Positions 24,572 through 32,787 are shown, counted from the stretch's first letter. The stretch: DNA of 64,000 bases from an uncultured Flavobacteriaceae bacterium (GCA_947488435.1 CANKZG010000001.1:1170308-1234307), one strand, 5' to 3'. Notes: a model not told the origin generated them from the sequence alone. Numbers and translations: made by a program.

Positions 24572-25417
24572 TTAGTTTATAAAGTTTGTAATTAATTTTG
24601 CTGCTTCTTTAGCATATTCTTCTAGCATAAAATGCCCTCCCTCAAAAAAATGCGTTTCAATATTTTCAAGATCCTTACTGTATGCTTTTGCACCTTCAGG
24701 ACTAAAGTATCTGTCATTCTTGCCCCAAAGTACAAGCGTTTTTGGTTGACGAATTCTAAAATATTCTTGCCATTCAGGATATTTTGGAAAATTACTGCCG
24801 TAATCTGAGAATAATGCTGTTTGAATCTCTCTGGCGTGCGGCCTGTTTAGAAAGGCATAATCTGTTAAATACGAGCTAGCTTCTATTTTATCAACGTCAG
24901 ACGCTTCATTTAAATATTGATCTTTTAGCCCTTCAATAGAAAGTAAATAATCTTTAAATGCCAATAACCCTTGCATATCGTTATTTTTCTTGAAGGTGCC
25001 TATTTTCATTCCCCATTCACCCATCCCTTCCATATAGGCATTGGCATTTTGAATAATTAAACCTTTGATAGCACTAGGTTTAGCCGTTGCGATTCTAAAT
25101 CCAACAGGGCCACCATAATCTTGTACCAGTAAGTAAAAAGAATCTAGTTTAAGTGTTTTGATGAAATCTGATATGAACTGTGTAGTGTTTTCAAATGTGT
25201 AATCATACTCAGAGACTTCTGGCATATCACTCAAACCAAAACCTAAGTAATCAGGAGCTATGAGATGATAATTGTCCGATAATTCATTAATAATATCTCT
25301 GTACATATGTGAAGATGATGGAAAACCATGCAATAAAAGAATGGTTTCATTTTCTGGATTACCAGCTTCTCTGTAAAAGATAGAATGATTGTTAATCTTA
25401 ATTGTTTTACTTTTCAT
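24572..25417 (-). CDS. alpha/beta hydrolase, haloalkane dehalogenase-like
   Basis: A 281-residue alpha/beta hydrolase. The oxyanion segment is LLLHGFPSSS (residues 27-36). The nucleophile elbow reads VQDYGG with Asp100 in place of serine, as in haloalkane dehalogenases and soluble epoxide hydrolases. The acid is in LVLWGKNDRYF and the base in EGGHFMLEE near the C-terminus. The Asp nucleophile argues for C-halogen or epoxide hydrolysis and against ester hydrolysis. Its start overlaps the peroxiredoxin-like gene by 11 bp. Confidence 0.85.
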   Translation of the reverse strand: MKSKTIKINNHSIFYREAGNPENETILLLHGFPSSSHMYRDIINELSDNYHLIAPDYLGFGLSDMPEVSEYDYTFENTTQFISDFIKTLKLDSFYLLVQDYGGPVGFRIATAKPSAIKGLIIQNANAYMEGMGEWGMKIGTFKKNNDMQGLLAFKDYLLSIEGLKDQYLNEASDVDKIEASSYLTDYAFLNRPHAREIQTALFSDYGSNFPKYPEWQEYFRIRQPKTLVLWGKNDRYFSPEGAKAYSKDLENIETHFFEGGHFMLEEYAKEAAKLITNFIN

Positions 25418-26084
25418 GGTAGTATAGTTTGTCTGTTGATAATCTATTTTTAATAAACGCTAATAGTGTAGAAGGTTCTAATCTTGTCATATAATCTTCT
25501 TCTATATGAGTATATACAATTTCCTTGTTCCTATTTATAATGTAAACAGCAGGCAAAGGCAGTTTGAAACTGTTATTTCCGTGAAGCTTATCTAGGTGTA
25601 TTCCGAAATTGACGTATTCTTCTTTTGAAGCTTCATCTAACTGAAAGACAATTCCAAGTGCTTCCATTAACTGCGCATCTACATCTGTCAGCAATGGAAA
25701 AGACAAAGTGTTTTTATCAGAGGTCTGAGTGGTAAATTCTATTTTCTCTGCACTGATTCCTATTACATCCGTATTCAATTGATTAAAGTCATTCCTTAAC
25801 TTTTCATATGCTCTAAGTTCCATATTACAATAGGGGCACCATCCACCTCTATAAAAGTTAAGAATTAGATAATCTGTTTTTTGTAATTCACCTAAGGAAA
25901 TAGCTTCTTCATTACTATTTGTTAATGGTACATCTGGAATATAATTACCTACTTGAAGCGCCTTTTCTTTTAACCCACTCTTTCTAACTTCATTAATACC
26001 ATTTTCAAATACCTGCATTATAGATGTCGGCATTCGTTCAATGGTAGTCTCTTTCATTTGTTTTAATTGTTCTTCAAGTATCAT
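25407..26084 (-). CDS. peroxiredoxin-like AhpC/TSA family protein
   Basis: Start set at 26084 (MILEEQLKQMKETTI); eight further upstream residues are possible. The product has a helical N-terminal extension and then a thioredoxin-fold domain with GGWCPYCNMELRAYEKL, a CxxC form of the peroxidatic motif, followed by DVIGISAE and FPLLTD typical of AhpC/TSA proteins. The role is thiol-dependent peroxide or oxidant reduction. It is the first gene of a five-gene cluster downstream of the AraC regulator, and candidate operator half-sites lie in the 98-nt gap before it. Confidence 0.85.
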   Translation of the reverse strand: MILEEQLKQMKETTIERMPTSIMQVFENGINEVRKSGLKEKALQVGNYIPDVPLTNSNEEAISLGELQKTDYLILNFYRGGWCPYCNMELRAYEKLRNDFNQLNTDVIGISAEKIEFTTQTSDKNTLSFPLLTDVDAQLMEALGIVFQLDEASKEEYVNFGIHLDKLHGNNSFKLPLPAVYIINRNKEIVYTHIEEDYMTRLEPSTLLAFIKNRLSTDKLYYHEK

Positions 26085-26136
26085 TCTTATCAATTTTATA
26101 TGATGCAAAGATTCTAAAGAACAAGTATTAATTAAT

Positions 26137-26158
26137 TATCCATCTGAAATTTTGGATA
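26137..26158. promoter_or_regulatory. candidate AraC operator before the peroxiredoxin-hydrolase operon
   Basis: TATCCA (26137-26142) and TGGATA (26153-26158) form an inverted pair in the gap between the AraC gene and its downstream cluster. The same half-site, as TATCCAAA/TTTGGATA, occurs inverted upstream of the AraC gene itself (27058-27100). Confidence 0.4.
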
Positions 26159-26181
26159 GTCAATATCTAACCAGACCTATC

Positions 26182-27045
26182 TTATTTAATTTTTTGAAAT
26201 TGATTTGGTGTAATACCCATAAACTTTTTGAAGAAACGAATAAAGTTTGAAGGTTCATTAAATCCCATTTTATAGGCAATCTCTTGGGAAGTATATTTGT
26301 TTTCGGAAATATTTCTTTTTATTTCCAATAATAACCAACTATCTAAGAATTCTTTGGCAGTTTTTTTACTTATTTCTTTGCAGATATCATTTAGGTATTT
26401 GTATGAAATAGCCAATTTATGAGCATAATCTTTCACGTTATGTGTCTCATGATAATGTTGTGTAATTAATTGCTGGAAATGAGTAAAATCTTTAAATCGC
26501 TGGCTTTTAAAAATTTTATGTTGGTAAATGGATAGACGTTTAATGTTAAATAACAAAGCCATAAAAGTTGAATTAACAAGTTCAGCTTTTAGATTAGTGT
26601 TGGGGTCAATTTGCAGATTAATAAGAATTTGTAAAAAAGGATTTAATTGTAAAAGGTTTTCCTTGCCAACTATGATACTAGGAGTATGATAAATATGTAA
26701 AAAGTGAAATAAGTTTTTTTCATTTAAATATTGGGTAATAAAACTTTCTTCAAATGAAATCACATAACCTTTTACAGTAGGTTCTTTGCTAAATGCATGT
26801 ACTTGATTTTTTATTAAGGGAAGAACAATACCAGGAGAAAGAATTTCTTTCTTAAAATCTACCTCATGTATACTTTCTCCTTCTATTATTATAATAAGTG
26901 CATGGAATTCAATTCTATGTGGTTTTGATAAGTCAAAAAGTGTTTGATCAAATTTTTTATAAAATTTTTCAATTGAAAGAATTTCAAAAGGTATAGGTTG
27001 GTTAACAAATCGTGAAAAGATGATATTCTCTATTTCGTTTTTCAT
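26182..27045 (-). CDS. AraC family transcriptional regulator
   Basis: A 287-residue protein with an N-terminal cupin-like sensor half (about 20-160) and a C-terminal double helix-turn-helix (about 188-285: VKDYAHKLAISYKYLNDICK, SQEIAYKMGFNEPSNFIRFFKK, then GITPNQFQ). It lies just upstream of, and on the same strand as, the peroxiredoxin, hydrolase, DoxX, MOSC and SDR genes, and shared inverted half-sites flank it. It is therefore the probable regulator of that cluster; the inducer is unknown. Confidence 0.88.
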   Translation of the reverse strand: MKNEIENIIFSRFVNQPIPFEILSIEKFYKKFDQTLFDLSKPHRIEFHALIIIIEGESIHEVDFKKEILSPGIVLPLIKNQVHAFSKEPTVKGYVISFEESFITQYLNEKNLFHFLHIYHTPSIIVGKENLLQLNPFLQILINLQIDPNTNLKAELVNSTFMALLFNIKRLSIYQHKIFKSQRFKDFTHFQQLITQHYHETHNVKDYAHKLAISYKYLNDICKEISKKTAKEFLDSWLLLEIKRNISENKYTSQEIAYKMGFNEPSNFIRFFKKFMGITPNQFQKIK

Positions 27046-27310
27046 TGATATGATTGTTATCCAAATTAACTACCACGACCCGCTAAGCGCAGTTTGGATA
27101 TTTCTGCGGAAATATAGTAAAATCTATCAAAGAATGAGTATCTGCTTTCTTTTAGGATATGATTTAACAAGGAGTCCTCGCAGCGAACGTTATGATATTG
27201 GGCGTATAAAATTCGGAATGAAATTGCTTTTAGCTATTGTTATGGCACGTTAGCCTCTTAAGGGGATAGTTAGGAGCTGCTTGTGGTAAATAGGACTTTG
27301 GCGATTTGGT
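27046..27310. other. intergenic stretch upstream of the AraC gene
   Basis: No credible gene. It carries the 27058-27100 inverted half-sites and a 12-bp segment (27075-27086, ACGACCCGCTAA) whose exact reverse complement recurs at 27311-27322. A 77-codon open frame here has no coding character and is discounted. Confidence 0.6.
27058..27100. promoter_or_regulatory. candidate AraC autoregulatory operator
   Basis: TATCCAAA (27058-27065) and TTTGGATA (27093-27100) are exact reverse complements placed 13-55 nt before the AraC start codon. The matching pair before the downstream operon makes this a plausible binding site for the AraC protein. Confidence 0.42.
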
Positions 27311-27531
27311 TTAGCGGGTCGTTGGAGGACATTTCTTTTTGTACGGGAGTACCTTGGCACGGAGTAAAAAAAGTCTGCTTCAGCTGAATGTGCTCCAACG
27401 TGTTTGTGTATGGTTTCGTTGCGTGTTTCAGCAACTAAATTAGCAAATACAAACCGAATAGAAAATCCGAGAGGATTTTCGTAAGTAGGCGAGTACTAAC
27501 AATGAATTATACACGTTGTTAGCAAACGTTT
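27311..27531. repeat. structured intergenic repeat block
   Basis: About 220 bp dense in inverted repeats: CGTTGGAGGACATT (27320-27333) with AATGTGCTCCAACG (27387-27400), 13 of 14 pairing; GAAAATCC-GAGA-GGATTTTC (27461-27480), a perfect hairpin; CTAACAA (27496-27502) with TTGTTAG (27516-27522); and a right edge GTTAGCAAACGTTT (27518-27531) mirrored at 28296-28309. No coding frame. It resembles dispersed intergenic elements seen in flavobacteria, which is recollection and not a search. Confidence 0.6.
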
Positions 27532-28272
27532 TTATTCAGTCAATTCGTAATATTTAAATCGACTTTCTTTTTTGTTTTCTCTTTTAAACCCTTTTGCATC
27601 TTTATGTTTAGGGATTTCAAAAACACTATTTTTAATTTCTTTATTTCTTATTTCAACTAATCTGTATTCTTCGTACAATTCAGCATTCTTAACTTCTAAT
27701 TTGTAATAATAAAGTATTGCATTATTCAATTCAGTCGCTATTTCTTTTGGATGGATTTGTTCTCCGATATTTCTCAATATATTCCTGTTGTCAGTAAACT
27801 TGAAACTGTCAGAATCTGAATAAACATAAGTTTCGTTTCCATATTCTCTTTCTACGAAAAGCTTTTTTAATTCAAGATTTTTTTTGTCGAAATTTAGAAT
27901 TGTGTCTGATTTTGATAATGAAATTATTTTTCCAAAATGCGAATTTTCTCGATTGTAAAGTTTTCCAAAATTCAGATTGTCCTCATTCATTGAGAGTTTT
28001 TTTGATTTACTCAAGTTGTCTTTATAGATAACATAAATTTTTCTCAGAGAATCAATAAAAAGTATTTTTTCGTAGCTCTTTTTGTTTGTCAGTTTTATGT
28101 AATTCTTATCCTTGTATCTTATTGTTAGAGTATCGTAAAATTTTCTTGATTTGGAATACTTTTTAGAATTCATTTTCATATCGTGATGATAAATCAACTC
28201 ACCTTCAAATACTTTTTCAGTTGAAGGTTTAGCTATGAATAATGCACAAAAAATTAATATTAATATTCTCAT
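27532..28272 (-). CDS. hypothetical secreted protein
   Basis: A 246-residue lysine- and tyrosine-rich protein with an N-terminal hydrophobic signal (ILILIFCALFIA). Residues 22-120 look like beta strands (FEGELIYHHDMKM, IKLTNKKSYEKILFIDS), as in secreted GLPGLI-like proteins, but no diagnostic motif is present. The gene is very AT-rich, stands alone, and is flanked by inverted copies of a 14-bp sequence (27518-27531 and 28296-28309). No function can be proposed. Confidence 0.6.
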   Translation of the reverse strand: MRILILIFCALFIAKPSTEKVFEGELIYHHDMKMNSKKYSKSRKFYDTLTIRYKDKNYIKLTNKKSYEKILFIDSLRKIYVIYKDNLSKSKKLSMNEDNLNFGKLYNRENSHFGKIISLSKSDTILNFDKKNLELKKLFVEREYGNETYVYSDSDSFKFTDNRNILRNIGEQIHPKEIATELNNAILYYYKLEVKNAELYEEYRLVEIRNKEIKNSVFEIPKHKDAKGFKRENKKESRFKYYELTE

Positions 28273-28295
28273 TTTTTAAATGTGTGTTGTTTCTC

Positions 28296-28309
28296 AAATG
28301 TTTGCTAAC
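28296..28309. repeat. inverted partner of the 27518-27531 sequence
   Basis: AAATGTTTGCTAAC pairs at 13 of 14 positions with the reverse complement of 27518-27531, so the single hypothetical gene between them sits inside an inverted pair. Confidence 0.5.
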
Positions 28310-28567
28310 TTGTTTATATAGCTGTAAAATAAACCTTTATACAACCATATTTGCATAAAAACGATTAAAATGTAGTTTTTTATAGTAAATCGCAAAGTGG
28401 TGAAAAAGTTGGCAAATCGTTAGTATAAACCAGAATTTTTCGAAAAACATCCTGGTAAGTTGATTAGAGAAATGGATAAGCTTATAAAACCCTTAATAGC
28501 ATCATAAATCCAATCTTTTGCTGAAATAATTATAGTATTTTAGTGGTTTCGATGTGGAAGTAATGTT

Positions 28568-29155
28568 ATGGAAAGAAACAATTTATATCCCGTTTTTTTA
28601 AAAGTTGCCAACCTGAAAATATTGATTGTAGGGGGAGGGAATGTAGGTTTGGAAAAACTTGGGTTTTTATTAAAATCCAGCCCAGATGCAGAAGTGCAAA
28701 TGGTTGCGTTGGACTTTTTGGAAGCTACAACAAACCTTGCTAAGTCTCATAAAGTTACACTCATAGAGGCTGCATATGACAAGAAGTATTTGGAAGGAAA
28801 GCATATGGTTATTGCCGCTACCGATAATATTCCCGTAAATGAGCAAGTGTATCATGATTGTAGGGCAAAAAATATTTTGGTAAATGTAGCCGATAACCCT
28901 CCTTTTTGTGATTTTTATATGGGCGGCATTGTTACTAAGGGTAATGTAAAAGTGGCAATCTCCACCAATGGAAAATCGCCAACCACAGCCAAACGTCTAC
29001 GCCAATTTTTTGAAGATGTGATTCCTGAAAACATTGATGATATGGTAAAAAACCTGAATCAATATCGCAAAACTATTAAAGGAGATTTTGAAACCAAAGT
29101 AGAAACCTTAAATGAATTTACAAAAGGCTTGGTGGCAAAAAATAAGAAAGACTAA
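28568..29155 (+). CDS. precorrin-2 dehydrogenase / sirohydrochlorin ferrochelatase (CysG N-terminal / Met8 type)
   Basis: A 195-residue protein: YPVFLKVANLKILIVGGGNV is the Rossmann NAD-binding start of siroheme synthase, followed by AATDNIPVN and the catalytic-region NVADNPPFCDFYMGGIV and ISTNGKSPTTAKRLRQ. The methyltransferase half of CysG is absent, as in stand-alone enzymes. It oxidises precorrin-2 and inserts iron to give siroheme for sulfite or nitrite reductases. It is followed at 28 nt by moaE and then moaC, so heme-type and molybdenum cofactors for assimilatory reductases may be co-expressed. Confidence 0.92.
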   Translation: MERNNLYPVFLKVANLKILIVGGGNVGLEKLGFLLKSSPDAEVQMVALDFLEATTNLAKSHKVTLIEAAYDKKYLEGKHMVIAATDNIPVNEQVYHDCRAKNILVNVADNPPFCDFYMGGIVTKGNVKVAISTNGKSPTTAKRLRQFFEDVIPENIDDMVKNLNQYRKTIKGDFETKVETLNEFTKGLVAKNKKD

Positions 29156-29183
29156 GATTTTGTAGTATCAGAAATAAATAAAT

Positions 29184-29627
29184 ATGGAAAAGAAGGCAAT
29201 AAAAAATGTATTTGTAGCGGGTCCAATTGCGCCGCAATTTATTGGGGATGCTATCGCCAAGCATCAATCTAAAACGCATATTGGCGCACATGATATTTTT
29301 TTAGGTCAGGTGCGGGCCGATGTTATTGATGGAAAAGAGGTAAAAGCTATCGATTACAGTGCCTATGAAGAAATGGCAAATCAAAAATTTCATGAAATAA
29401 GAGAAGCTGCTTTTGAACGTTTTGATTTGAGTTGTATGCATATCTACCATAGTAAAGGGGTTGTTGGCGTAGGTGAGATTTGTTTATTTGTTTTTGTTTC
29501 TTCCCCACACCGCAAGGAAGTTTTTGAAGCCTTACATTATATTGTTGAGGAGATAAAAGTGCAAGTGCCTGTTTTTGGCAAAGAACTTTTTGAAGATGAT
29601 TCCTACCAATGGAAAGTAAATAGATAA
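29184..29627 (+). CDS. moaE: molybdopterin synthase catalytic subunit MoaE
   Basis: A 147-residue protein with the MoaE core: HDIFLGQVRAD, IDYSAYEEMANQKF, HSKGVVGVGEICLFV, SPHRKEVFEALHYIVEEIK and the catalytic-lysine segment VPVFGKELF near the C-terminus. With the thiocarboxylated MoaD subunit it converts cPMP into molybdopterin. No moaD is present in the window. Only 2 nt separate it from moaC. Confidence 0.95.
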   Translation: MEKKAIKNVFVAGPIAPQFIGDAIAKHQSKTHIGAHDIFLGQVRADVIDGKEVKAIDYSAYEEMANQKFHEIREAAFERFDLSCMHIYHSKGVVGVGEICLFVFVSSPHRKEVFEALHYIVEEIKVQVPVFGKELFEDDSYQWKVNR

Positions 29628-29629
29628 AC

Positions 29630-30058
29630 ATGGTCGATATTACACATAAGTCTGCAACATTACGAACAGCTATTGCGCAAGCCATAGTAGAAGTTAGTTC
29701 TGTGGATACGATAGAAGCCATACATACTAAAACTGTACCGAAAGGGGATGTTTTTGCTATGAGTAAAGCTGCAGGGCTATTGGGGGTTAAAAAAACTGCG
29801 GATCTTCTTCCAGATTGCCATCCACTTCCTGTGGAATTTACCGATATATCCTATGAAATCAAGGGCTTGCAAATCACAGTTTTGATTACGGTAAAAACGA
29901 TTTATAAAACCGGCGTAGAAGTGGAAGCCATGCACGGTGCCAGTGTGGTAGCTCTAAATATGTACGATATGCTAAAACCTATCGATAAGGGAATTACGAT
30001 TCGAGAAATTAAACTATTGGAAAAGACAGGAGGAAAGTCCGATATTAAAAATCTGTAG
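29630..30058 (+). CDS. moaC: cyclic pyranopterin monophosphate synthase MoaC
   Basis: A 142-residue protein that begins MVDITHKSATLR and carries KGDVFAMSKAAGLLGVKKT, the LPDCHPL active-site segment, KTGVEVEAMHGASVVALNMYDM and KLLEKTGGKSD, all hallmarks of MoaC. It is slightly shorter than the E. coli enzyme. It makes cPMP from the MoaA product; moaA is not in the window. Confidence 0.95.
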   Translation: MVDITHKSATLRTAIAQAIVEVSSVDTIEAIHTKTVPKGDVFAMSKAAGLLGVKKTADLLPDCHPLPVEFTDISYEIKGLQITVLITVKTIYKTGVEVEAMHGASVVALNMYDMLKPIDKGITIREIKLLEKTGGKSDIKNL

Positions 30059-30073
30059 CTTTCAATCCTAGAT

Positions 30074-31012
30074 TTATTTTAATTGTCGCAGCATTTCGGC
30101 GGTAGTTTTTTCAAGATCAAATTCGGGTTTCCATCCCCAATCTAGCTGAGCTTTGGAATCATCTATACTTCCGGGCCAGGAATCTGCAATATCCTGTCTG
30201 AAATCAGGATTGTAAGTCATTGAGAAATCTGGAATATGTTTTTGAATGCTTTCTGCAATTTGTGCAGGCGTAAAACTCATTGCAGCTAAATTATAGGAGG
30301 AGCGGATTTTGATAGTTTCTGGCGGCATCTCCATAATTTGTAGCGTAGCCCGAATGGCATCGTCCATAAACATCATGGGTAATACGGTCTGCTCTGCTAA
30401 AAAACAGCTGTATGTTCCTTCTTCAATTGCTTTATGATATATTTCAACCGCGTAATCTGTAGTACCACCTCCAGGTAGTGTTTTCCAGCTAATAAGTCCG
30501 GGATAACGCACGCTTCTAACATCTACGCCATATTTTTCATGATAATACGAACACCATCGCTCACCCGATTGTTTACTGATCCCATAAACTGTGGTGGGTT
30601 CCATAATGGTATGTTGTGGAGTTAATTCTCTTGGCGTATTCGGACCAAATACAGCAATGCTTGAGGGCCAAAATACGCGATTTACTTTTTTCTCTTTCGC
30701 AAGGTCTAAAACATTAAAGAGCGAATTCATGTTTAAATTCCAGGCTCTAGATGGAAATTTTTCGGCTGTAGCACTCAGCATGGCAGCCATAAGATACACT
30801 TCTTCAATCTCGTAGTACATAATAACATCTTCAAGTGCCTCATAGTTAGTAGCATCTAAAAGTTCAAAAGGTCCCGCTTCAACAAGTTCTTTACTACCTT
30901 CTCTAATGTCGCTTGCCACAACACAATCATTACCATATTTAGCGCGTAGCGCTAATGTAAGTTCTGTGCCAATTTGACCACAAGCCCCTAAAATGAGAAT
31001 AGATTTCTGCAT
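30074..31012 (-). CDS. L-threonine 3-dehydrogenase, SDR/epimerase type
   Basis: The start at 31012 (MQKSILILGACGQIGTEL) places the Rossmann loop at the expected distance; eight upstream residues are possible. The product of 312 residues has GACGQIG, the catalytic YGISK and the PGGGTTDYAVEIY segment that distinguishes the epimerase-like threonine dehydrogenases. It oxidises L-threonine to 2-amino-3-ketobutyrate with NAD+. Convergent with moaC, 15 nt away. Confidence 0.92.
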   Translation of the reverse strand: MQKSILILGACGQIGTELTLALRAKYGNDCVVASDIREGSKELVEAGPFELLDATNYEALEDVIMYYEIEEVYLMAAMLSATAEKFPSRAWNLNMNSLFNVLDLAKEKKVNRVFWPSSIAVFGPNTPRELTPQHTIMEPTTVYGISKQSGERWCSYYHEKYGVDVRSVRYPGLISWKTLPGGGTTDYAVEIYHKAIEEGTYSCFLAEQTVLPMMFMDDAIRATLQIMEMPPETIKIRSSYNLAAMSFTPAQIAESIQKHIPDFSMTYNPDFRQDIADSWPGSIDDSKAQLDWGWKPEFDLEKTTAEMLRQLK

Positions 31013-31077
31013 AAAATCGAAGTTAAATGAATTCAAAAGGTAAAGATAGCTTTTATTAAAATTTGTACATTCGTCCT

Positions 31078-31575
31078 ATGAAAAAAATAGTGCTCGCCGG
31101 TATTTTTATTATAGTTCTATTCGGGTCATGTGACTCCAATAAAAAACAGGCGATTGCTGAAGAGGTTGCGGAGGACACCATTACTATTTCTGGACTTCCT
31201 AAAAAAACAAACCCCAATGCGGCGGCTGCCAAAATTTTAGAAGAATGGCCAGAGTATAATGCCCTCTCTAATAGTTTTGAACAAGTTTACGCCATCAAAA
31301 CTGCTGAGGATTTAACGTTGGCGGTTGATGATGTATTCGAAAAAATAAAGCTATTGGATGAATCGAAGTTTCCTAAGAAATTTAGCACCCCACAAATCCG
31401 AAGTCGGCAAAAGGTTCTGGAAACGTTTACCCTAAAGTTAAAAGCGGCGATATTAGATAAAACAGATACGCAAACGCCACTCGTAGAAATGGTAGAGGCC
31501 TATAATTCGTTAAAGAATCAATTTAATATTACCGTGAATAACACGCTGGACACCAATTTAATTTTCGATGAATAA
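31078..31575 (+). CDS. small lipoprotein of unknown function
   Basis: Start taken at 31078 because MKKIVLAGIFIIVLFGSC forms a lipoprotein signal with lipobox FGSC; the longer reading adds five residues. The mature part of about 148 residues is helical and charged, with no recognised domain. Its last 8 bp overlap the following SnoaL-like gene, suggesting a two-gene unit. Confidence 0.75.
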   Translation: MKKIVLAGIFIIVLFGSCDSNKKQAIAEEVAEDTITISGLPKKTNPNAAAAKILEEWPEYNALSNSFEQVYAIKTAEDLTLAVDDVFEKIKLLDESKFPKKFSTPQIRSRQKVLETFTLKLKAAILDKTDTQTPLVEMVEAYNSLKNQFNITVNNTLDTNLIFDE

Positions 31576-32077
31576 GACTGTCTTTTTACTGCTTTCCCTA
31601 CTTTTTTTTAGTGCTGGAATACGAGCACAAGCGTCGGATGAAAAAAATAAAATAAATAGCGTTTTGGAGGTGTGGCACAAGGCAGCTGCCAATGCCAATT
31701 TTGAACTGTATTTTGATCAAATGACCTCCGATGGCGTTTTTATAGGGACAGATGCTACTGAAAATTGGCAAAACAAAGCCTTTAGAATATTTTCAAAACC
31801 TTATTTTGACCGCGGTAAAGCCTGGAGTTTTTCTGCACTAGAACGTAATATTTATCTTAATGAAGCTAAAGATTTTGGATGGTTCGACGAACTTTTAGAT
31901 ACCCAAATGAAACTCTGTAGAGGTTCAGGTGTATTAAAAAAAGTTGACGGCCAATGGAAAATCGCGCATTACGTCTTATCCATTGCTATTCCCAATGAAA
32001 ATGTTACTGCAGTTGTGCAGCTGAAACAGGAAAAAGATAGTGTACTTACTTCAGCCTTGCGAAAACAAAAACAGTAG
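31568..32077 (+). CDS. secreted SnoaL/NTF2-like protein
   Basis: A 169-residue protein with signal peptide (FLLLSLLFFSAGIRA) and a SnoaL_3-type cone fold: INSVLEVWHKAAANANFELYF, MTSDGVFIGTDATENWQNKA, and the closing VDGQWKIAHYVLSIAIPNE. Such proteins are ligand-binding or uncharacterised secreted factors. The stop codon lies inside a perfect hairpin shared with the opposing gene's stop. Confidence 0.82.
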   Translation: MNKTVFLLLSLLFFSAGIRAQASDEKNKINSVLEVWHKAAANANFELYFDQMTSDGVFIGTDATENWQNKAFRIFSKPYFDRGKAWSFSALERNIYLNEAKDFGWFDELLDTQMKLCRGSGVLKKVDGQWKIAHYVLSIAIPNENVTAVVQLKQEKDSVLTSALRKQKQ

Positions 32078-32088
32078 TAAAACTACTG
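32072..32088. terminator. bidirectional hairpin containing both stop codons
   Basis: CAGTAGT-AAA-ACTACTG is a perfect 7-bp stem with a 3-nt loop. The plus-strand gene's TAG is at 32075-32077 and the minus-strand gene's TAG at 32085-32083, so both stops are encoded by the stem. It is short for a strong terminator, but its place between convergent ends fits. Confidence 0.5.
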
Positions 32089-32787
32089 CTTTGGCTGTTC
32101 TCCTTCAGGGGTATTTTTTCTAGTTTCTAACGCTTGCTTGCTAAGACTTGCAAGATTGAAATTAGGGTCTATTTTTAACGCCTCATCAATGGTAGCAATC
32201 GCAGTATCGATGTTTGTTCTATCCGTATTGTATTGTACGAGTCCTTTAAGGTGAATAAGGGCGGCTTTTAAAGGGACTTCGTAAGGCTGTTGACGCTCAT
32301 AGAAAGCATATTTCATATCGTCTTTAACGTTGGCAATTCCGTACTCTATCTTAGACATTGCATCCGCATTATCACCCACTTGAATTTTTAAATCTGCTAA
32401 CTCATAAGCAATATAGGCAGAAGGGGTTCTGCTAAAAAGAATTTCAAATTGTTCTGCGGCACGTTTGGGTTGACTTAAAGCTTTTAAGCTTATTGCTTTT
32501 ACCTGCACGGCTAAATCTGAATCGGTATCATTCTTTTCGATTCCAATGGTATTAAGTGCCTGAAGATGCTGATTGTTGTTTGCATAAACATAAGCTAAGG
32601 TATCTCTACGCTCCTTATTGGGCGCAAGTACATTTAAGTGTGTAAGTGCATGTACAATACCATTAACGTCTCCCTGCAAACGCATTTCATTGTAAAAAGC
32701 TTCGTAATGCTTTTGCATTTCGCTTTTGGTTTGCGCACTGCTGAAAAAACCAATTGAAAATAGTAGAACAAATAATATCCGTCTCAT
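32083..32787 (-). CDS. secreted TPR-like protein
   Basis: A 234-residue protein with signal peptide (MRRILFVLLFSIGFFSSA) and helical repeats resembling degenerate TPRs (QPKRAAEQFEILFSRTPSA, TAIATIDEALKIDPNFNLAS). No enzymatic motif. It is convergent with the SnoaL-like gene. Likely a periplasmic scaffold; partner unknown. Confidence 0.75.
   Translation of the reverse strand: MRRILFVLLFSIGFFSSAQTKSEMQKHYEAFYNEMRLQGDVNGIVHALTHLNVLAPNKERRDTLAYVYANNNQHLQALNTIGIEKNDTDSDLAVQVKAISLKALSQPKRAAEQFEILFSRTPSAYIAYELADLKIQVGDNADAMSKIEYGIANVKDDMKYAFYERQQPYEVPLKAALIHLKGLVQYNTDRTNIDTAIATIDEALKIDPNFNLASLSKQALETRKNTPEGEQPKQ

Noticed and set aside
27020-27253. 77-codon plus-strand frame upstream of the AraC gene
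   Set aside because: It overlaps the AraC start and the inverted half-sites, with poor composition and no conserved-looking segment.
21016-28310. Genomic island integrated at tRNA-Arg(CCT)
   Set aside because: The region after the tRNA is AT-rich, but I found no integrase and no second copy of the tRNA 3-prime end, so there is no attachment-site evidence.
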